From NCBI GenBank assembly GCA_005884305.1, contig VAYL01000156.1, positions 1,684 through 11,110 of the forward strand: a stretch of 9,427 nucleotides of DNA, given 5' to 3'. This DNA is from Actinomycetota bacterium. GTDB taxonomy: Bacteria; Actinomycetota; Thermoleophilia; Solirubrobacterales; 70-9. Below, in pieces: positions 5,634-9,427 of this stretch. How positions within the stretch are numbered: the stretch's first letter is position 1; the number at the start of each line of letters is the position of its first letter. Under the pieces are notes generated by a model, which was not told the origin of the DNA, ran no database searches, and worked only from the letters and a program-made list of their open reading frames with translations. The position numbers and the translations under genes were made by a program.

Positions 5634-6035
5634 ATGCTTGTCAGGCGCTTCTCGGACGCGACCACCACCGAGTTGCACAGGTTGCGGCCACACATCCTCA
5701 TGGACGCCGGTGAGCTCGGCTCCCGCAACGTCTCGGTCTGCTGGCTGGAGGTCCCGCCTGGCGCCTCCGAGGAGCTTCGCTCCCACGAGGAGGCCGAGCA
5801 GGTCTACGTGGTCGTCAGCGGCAACGGCACGATGTCCGCCACGGGCGACACGCAGGCCCTGTCAGTCGGCGACCTGGTCCTAATTCCGCCGGCGACCGAC
5901 CACTCCGTCGCCAACGACGGCGCCGAGCCGATGGCGCTCGTCTCCGTGCAATCGCCCCCGGTCTCCGCCGACGAGCTGTTCTCCCGCCGCCTCGCCGCGC
6001 AGGCGACCGGCTACGACGACTACGAAGACGAATAG
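5634..6035 (+). CDS. Small single-domain cupin protein
   Basis: This 133-residue protein starts 52 nt after leuS with AAAGGCGG as a plausible ribosome binding site. It has one cupin-2 barrel. Motif 1 is PPGASEELRSHEEAEQVYVV followed by SGNG; it offers H51 and E55 as metal ligands, but the first His of the usual HxH is R49. Motif 2 is GDLVLIPPATDHSVANDG with H90. A divalent metal site is therefore plausible but incomplete compared with oxalate-decarboxylase-type cupins. The C-terminal tail (about 111-133) is helical and then acidic (DDYEDE). Small cupins serve as isomerases, dioxygenases or sugar and metabolite binders, and nothing here tells which. Its position between leuS and acyP suggests co-transcription but gives no functional link that I recognise. 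Confidence 0.85.
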   Translation: MLVRRFSDATTTELHRLRPHILMDAGELGSRNVSVCWLEVPPGASEELRSHEEAEQVYVVVSGNGTMSATGDTQALSVGDLVLIPPATDHSVANDGAEPMALVSVQSPPVSADELFSRRLAAQATGYDDYEDE

Positions 6036-6049
6036 GCCGGGCGGTCGCC

Positions 6050-6065
6050 GCTCGGCGGGCCGAGC
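6050..6065 (+). terminator. Small hairpin between the cupin and acyP genes
   Basis: GCTCGG (6050-6055) and CCGAGC (6060-6065) form a perfect 6-bp stem with a 4-nt loop. It ends 7 nt before the acyP GTG, where a ribosome binding site would be expected, so it could attenuate transcription or limit acyP translation. No T-run follows. Confidence 0.25.
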
Positions 6066-6072
6066 AGCACCA

Positions 6073-6336
6073 GTGCGTAAGCGCGTCATCGTCCACGGCC
6101 GCGTTCAGGGCGTCTTCTTCCGCGACACGACGCGGCGGATGGCTGAGTCCCGCGGCGTGGCGGGATGGATCCGTAACAACCCCGACGGGAGCGTCGAGGC
6201 GGCCTTCGAGGGTGAGGGCGAGGCCGTCGACGAGATGGTCCGCTTCGCGCATGAGGGCCCGCGCGGCGCCGCGGTAGAACGGGCCGACGTGTTCGACGAG
6301 GAGCCGGAGGGGCTTGCTGGCTTCCGGGTCGCGTAA
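6073..6336 (+). CDS. acyP: Acylphosphatase
   Basis: This enzyme hydrolyses acyl phosphates such as acetyl phosphate to carboxylate and phosphate (EC 3.6.1.7) in the cytosol. The 87-residue length is typical. The family signature is present: VHGRVQGVFFRD (7-18), holding the phosphate-binding loop and catalytic Arg (R17), and GVAGWIRNNPDGSVEA (28-43) with the catalytic Asn at N35. The C-terminal GRPRGAAVERA-like strand-turn region, here GPRGAAVERADV, is also conserved. Translation starts at GTG 6073, the position that gives the standard N-terminus; no clear ribosome binding site is visible, and a small hairpin occupies that place. The gene lies 37 nt after the cupin gene and 90 nt before comEA. 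It has no known direct role in competence, so the linkage is probably only positional. Confidence 0.93.
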   Translation: MRKRVIVHGRVQGVFFRDTTRRMAESRGVAGWIRNNPDGSVEAAFEGEGEAVDEMVRFAHEGPRGAAVERADVFDEEPEGLAGFRVA

Positions 6337-6354
6337 CGGGGAACGTTTCCAACT

Positions 6355-6383
6355 TGACGCAATCTCGTCATGCATTGCTGACG
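6355..6383. promoter_or_regulatory. Candidate operator/promoter region upstream of comEA
   Basis: The 90-bp gap before comEA contains TTGACG (6354-6359), usable as a -35, but no convincing -10 at 16-18 bp. It also has three copies of the half-site TGACG: direct at 6355-6359, inverted (CGTCA) at 6366-6370 and direct at 6379-6383. An inverted repeat GCAAT (6359-6363) / ATTGC (6374-6378) lies between them. This resembles a transcription factor site controlling comEA-comEC, but the evidence is pattern only. Confidence 0.3.
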
Positions 6384-6426
6384 TAGTCGCGCCACAGGTG
6401 ATCCCGCGTACCGCACGATCGCGGTC

Positions 6427-7041
6427 ATGGGATCGCTCAGCCGGTCACAGCTCATCGTCTATGGCGCCGTCGCGGTGGTCCTGCTTCTGGTCGGAGCGCG
6501 CTGGATCCGCTCGGGCGACGCGGGCGGTACGCCCGCGGGCAACGTCAGCTACGGCGACGGCGGCTCCGGGGGCGGCTCCGGCGGCTTCTCGGTGGACTCG
6601 CAGGGCGGGAGCGACGTCGTCGTCGACGTCGCTGGTGCCGTCTCCAAGCCGGGGGTCTATCGCCTGCCGGCGGGCTCGCGCGTAAACGACGCCGTCAAGC
6701 GCGCGGGCGGCGCGACCGGCCGGGCGTCGGTCGAGTCGATCAACCTGGCGGCGAGGCTCACCGACGGCCAGCAGGTGGTGGTGCCCGAGAAGGTCTCGGG
6801 CTCGGGCGCCACCGCCTCGACATCCGGCGCGACCCCGGGCGAGCAGACGGGCCCGATCAGCCTGGGATCCGCATCCGTGGATGACCTCGACACCATCGAG
6901 GGCATCGGTCCCGTGACGGCGCAGAAGATCATCGAGTTCCGCGACCAGCACGGCGGCGTCTCCTCGATCGACCAGCTCGATCAGATCGACGGGATCGGCC
7001 CGGCGACGCTGGAGACGCTGCGGTCGGGTCTCCAGCCCTAG
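6427..7041 (+). CDS. comEA: ComEA-type competence DNA receptor
   Basis: ComEA binds incoming double-stranded DNA outside the membrane during natural transformation and delivers it to the ComEC channel. This 204-residue protein has an N-terminal membrane anchor (about 8-25), a Gly/Ser-rich flexible linker (31-53), an SLBB domain (about 62-121; DVAGAVSKPGVYRLPAGSRV, then NLAARLTDGQQVVVP), a second Ser/Gly/Thr linker (122-141), and a C-terminal helix-hairpin-helix DNA-binding domain (about 144-204) with hairpins IEGIGP (157-162) and IDGIGP (187-192). That is the standard order for Gram-positive and actinobacterial ComEA. The usual NLNTA start of the HhH domain is SLGSA here. ATG 6427 gives the normal short cytosolic N-terminus; the ribosome binding site is weak. 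comEC follows after 2 nt, so the two are translated together. Confidence 0.93.
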   Translation: MGSLSRSQLIVYGAVAVVLLLVGARWIRSGDAGGTPAGNVSYGDGGSGGGSGGFSVDSQGGSDVVVDVAGAVSKPGVYRLPAGSRVNDAVKRAGGATGRASVESINLAARLTDGQQVVVPEKVSGSGATASTSGATPGEQTGPISLGSASVDDLDTIEGIGPVTAQKIIEFRDQHGGVSSIDQLDQIDGIGPATLETLRSGLQP

Positions 7042-7043
7042 GT

Positions 7044-9386
7044 GTGGATTCGAACGCCGCGTGGCTGAGGCACGCCGGGTGGCGGTTCGCGCTCATCGGT
7101 GGCCTCGCCCTGGGGCTCGCCTCCTCGCCCGTCGCGCCCGAGCCGGCCCCAGCGTCGGCCAGGCTCCTCCTCGGGTTCGCGCTCGCGGCGGCGGCCGCTC
7201 TTGCGCTCACACCTTCGCCCGGCGGTCGCGCCCGCTGGATCAAGGTGGCGCTGGTCGGGCTCGCCGCGGCCGTTGCAGGCCTGTCGCTCGGGGCGATGCG
7301 CCTCCGGGCGATCGATGCCGGCGCCTTCGCCGGGCCGACCGGGCGAGCGGCGACGGCGCGCGGCTTCGTCACCGCGGTTCCCAAGCGGGGTGACGGGGAC
7401 GTCACGGTCCGGATCCAGACGGCCGACGGCAAGCTCGCCGTCGAAGCCCACGAGCCCGTCGACGACCTCCCGGTCGGCCGGGAGATCATCGCGACGGGCA
7501 CCCTCGCGTCGCCGCCCGACTGGGAGGCAGGCTACCTCGCGCGATACGGCATCAGCGAGGTGCTGCGCGCGGATCGCATCACCCTGACCGGCAAGCGCCG
7601 GGGCGGGCTCACCGGGACCATCGACGGGATCCGAGACCGAGCCGATTCGGCCTTGGAGCGCGGCACCCCTGACCCCGAATCGGACCTTCTGCGCGGGTTC
7701 ATCCTGGGAGAGGACGATCGCATCGATCCGGCGACCGTCGACGACTTCAAGCGCTCGGGGCTCGCGCACCTGCTGGCCGTATCGGGCGACTGCGTGATGC
7801 TCCTCGCCATCCTCGGCGCCTGGCTCCTGGGGCTGGCTGGGGTCGGTCTGAGGATCCGTCTCGTTGCCCTGCTCGCGCTCATCGCCGTTTACGTACCGGT
7901 CACCGGAGCCGGTCCGTCCATCCAGAGAGCCGGGATCATGGGCGCCGCCGGGGTCGTCGCGATGCTCGCGGACAGGCCCCGGTGGCGCTGGTACGCGCTG
8001 CTGCTGGCCGTCGCTGTCACGCTCCTGCTGAACCCCCGCTCGGCGGGCGACGTCAGCTGGCAGCTCAGCTTCGCGGCCGTGACCGGGATCCTGCTGCTCG
8101 CGCGGCCGATCGCCGAGCTGATCGCGGGCTCGGGGGAGGTGCGCGCGGCCCCACCGTCTCCCGCTCGCCGCGCCTTCGCCGAGGGCGCCGGGGTGACGAC
8201 CGCCGCAACGCTCATGACGGCGCCCCTGTTCGCGCACACGTTCGGGACGGTGTCGCTCGCCTCGCTGCCGGCCAACCTGCTCGCCCTTCCCGCGGTTGCG
8301 CCGATGATGTGGCTGGGGATGCTCGCGTCGATCGTCGGTCAGGTTCCCGGCGTTCCGGTCGAGCCGCTCACCGCCATCGCGGGTCTTCTTGCGGCTTATG
8401 TGGCGCAGATCGCGCACTGGCTCGCCGCGCCGGGTTGGGCGCAGGTCGGGATCGAGCTACCCAACTGGCCCTCGGTGGCGGCGGCCTACGTCGCATTGGG
8501 CGCCGGTGCGCGCCTCCTGCTTGCCTTCCTGCGACGCCGTCGCGGGGTCGCCAGCCCGCCGCGCGCGGCGAGGCTCGCCCTCGTCGCAACCGTCGTGGCC
8601 GTCGCGCTCATCGGCCTGTGGGGAGCGTCCGCGCCGGGTGCCGGCGGGCCGCCGCCGGGCCTTCGGGTCGTCGTCATGGACATCGGCCAGGGCGATGCCA
8701 TCCTGCTCGAGCCCGCAAAGGGCGCGCCGATCCTCGTCGACGGCGGACCGCCCGGCGACGACCTGGCGGCCCACCTGAAGGCCGAGGGTGTCACCGGCCT
8801 CGCCGCGGCGGTGGTCACTCACGACCAGTCCGACCACGTGGGCGGAATCGACGAGTTGCTGTACGGGGGCTTCCCGGTCCACCGGGTGATCTACGCTCAC
8901 CCGGCCCCGGACTTCCTGCGGGCCGCGCGATTCGCGCACGTGCGAACGCTGGGAGTCTCGGAGGGCTCGGAGATCGATTCAGGCGCGCTCCACCTGGAGG
9001 TCGAGTGGCCGTCCCAGGCTGCGTCGGACGGGCCGGCGGGCGATCCAAACCTGACAGCCATCGTGATGCTCGCCCGCTGGCACTCGTTCTCGATGCTCCT
9101 GACCGCCGACGCCGAGGCCGAGGCCGTGCCGATGGACCCTGGGCCGATCGACGTTCTGAAGGTGGCCCACCACGGCTCCGACGACGCCGGGCTGGACTCG
9201 CTCCTCGATCGAACCGTCCCGCATCTCGCCGTCATCTCGGTCGGCGCGGAGAACCCGTATGGGCATCCGACTCCCGCCACGATCGCGACGCTGGCACAGC
9301 ACGGCGTCCCGACGCTCCGTACCGATCGGGACGGCGACGTCGAAATCGACGTGACCGCGTCGGGTTGGGAGGTTGAGACCGACTAG
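7044..9386 (+). CDS. comEC: ComEC/Rec2 DNA uptake channel with MBL-fold domain
   Basis: ComEC forms the inner-membrane channel that takes up single-stranded DNA. The 780-residue protein has N-terminal membrane segments (about 12-90), a DUF4131/OB-like extracellular domain (about 100-190), the Competence-family membrane domain (about 210-490), and a C-terminal MBL-fold domain (about 535-775). The competence domain contains LLRGFILGEDD, HLLAVSGDCVMLLA and GAGPSIQRAGIMGAAG. The MBL domain has DIGQGDA (546-552), VDGG, THDQSDH (592-598, with the second His of HxHxDH replaced by Gln), LLTADAE, KVAHHGSDD (HHGS at 709-712) and SVGAENPYGHP. The MBL domain is thought to degrade the non-transported strand. 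The GTG start is 2 nt after the comEA stop and lacks an obvious ribosome binding site, which implies coupling. The core motif usually read as SGLH or SGQN is SGDC here (247-250). Confidence 0.95.
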   Translation: MDSNAAWLRHAGWRFALIGGLALGLASSPVAPEPAPASARLLLGFALAAAAALALTPSPGGRARWIKVALVGLAAAVAGLSLGAMRLRAIDAGAFAGPTGRAATARGFVTAVPKRGDGDVTVRIQTADGKLAVEAHEPVDDLPVGREIIATGTLASPPDWEAGYLARYGISEVLRADRITLTGKRRGGLTGTIDGIRDRADSALERGTPDPESDLLRGFILGEDDRIDPATVDDFKRSGLAHLLAVSGDCVMLLAILGAWLLGLAGVGLRIRLVALLALIAVYVPVTGAGPSIQRAGIMGAAGVVAMLADRPRWRWYALLLAVAVTLLLNPRSAGDVSWQLSFAAVTGILLLARPIAELIAGSGEVRAAPPSPARRAFAEGAGVTTAATLMTAPLFAHTFGTVSLASLPANLLALPAVAPMMWLGMLASIVGQVPGVPVEPLTAIAGLLAAYVAQIAHWLAAPGWAQVGIELPNWPSVAAAYVALGAGARLLLAFLRRRRGVASPPRAARLALVATVVAVALIGLWGASAPGAGGPPPGLRVVVMDIGQGDAILLEPAKGAPILVDGGPPGDDLAAHLKAEGVTGLAAAVVTHDQSDHVGGIDELLYGGFPVHRVIYAHPAPDFLRAARFAHVRTLGVSEGSEIDSGALHLEVEWPSQAASDGPAGDPNLTAIVMLARWHSFSMLLTADAEAEAVPMDPGPIDVLKVAHHGSDDAGLDSLLDRTVPHLAVISVGAENPYGHPTPATIATLAQHGVPTLRTDRDGDVEIDVTASGWEVETD

Positions 9387-9427
9387 CTGCGTCGTGAAGC
9401 GAGGTTCTTCGGGAGCGGCGGCAGCCG
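9387..9427. other. Edge of an undetermined next gene
   Basis: These 41 bases after the comEC stop are too short to assign. On the plus strand a GTG at 9394 opens a frame to the window end. In many actinobacteria holA (DNA polymerase III delta) follows comEC, but nothing here shows it. On the minus strand a frame ending at TAG 9385-9383 could be the last 14 codons (RLPPLPKNLASRRS) of a converging gene. I cannot decide between them. Confidence 0.2.

Noticed and set aside
4091..5728. 545-codon open frame on the minus strand opposite leuS
   Set aside because: It lies wholly antisense to a clearly functional leuS, has a Val/Arg/Asp-rich composition typical of the shadow of GC-rich codons, and shows no domain.
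6314..6685. 123-codon plus-strand frame between acyP and comEA
   Set aside because: It overlaps the acyP end and the comEA start in another frame, is Ser/Arg/Ala-rich, and has no domain.
7038..8417. 459-codon open frame on the minus strand opposite comEC
   Set aside because: Antisense to conserved ComEC domains and low-complexity Arg/Gly/Glu-rich; a codon-bias shadow.
1..9427. CRISPR array, insertion sequence, tRNA or integration site
   Set aside because: No regular repeats, transposase-like frame, terminal inverted repeats or tRNA-like cloverleaf was seen on either strand.

Overview
The window is very GC-rich, densely coded bacterial chromosomal DNA. Several genes start with GTG, and candidate -10 boxes have the form TAnnnT. 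Gene content and protein style suggest a high-GC actinobacterium, most likely of the class Thermoleophilia (Solirubrobacterales/Gaiellales type). That placement is inference from remembered protein families, not from a marker gene.

Left part (1-1893): the C-terminal end of a DUF1697-type protein; a small membrane-anchored or secreted protein with its own candidate promoter; a converging adenine phosphoribosyltransferase gene (apt, minus strand) whose reading frame is broken; and, divergent from apt by only 33 bp, a metallo-beta-lactamase-fold hydrolase. Hairpins lie between the convergent or adjacent gene ends (218-245, 668-698, 1904-1951).

Middle (1925-2911, minus strand): a two-gene unit. 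The first gene encodes a 74-residue protein ending in Gly-Gly with a tail like that of beta-grasp sulfur carriers. The second encodes a 249-residue protein with two membrane segments and a CWC motif. I know of no function for either. This pair is the best candidate here for something undescribed.

Right part (2955-9386, plus strand): leuS (leucyl-tRNA synthetase) with a structured leader containing a 40-codon in-frame ORF that ends directly against the leuS ATG; a single-domain cupin; acylphosphatase (acyP); then comEA and comEC, only 2 nt apart, which encode the DNA receptor and membrane channel for natural transformation. leuS, the cupin gene and acyP are tightly spaced. comEA-comEC follows after a 90-bp gap carrying a possible operator. 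The last 41 bases hold only the edge of an undetermined next gene.

Most of the window is ordinary housekeeping and competence content. The items worth a second look are the broken apt, the Gly-Gly protein with its membrane partner, the leuS leader with back-to-back promoters, and an unusual core motif in ComEC. No stretch over 300 bases lacks a gene, and I saw no tRNA, rRNA, CRISPR array, insertion sequence or origin.
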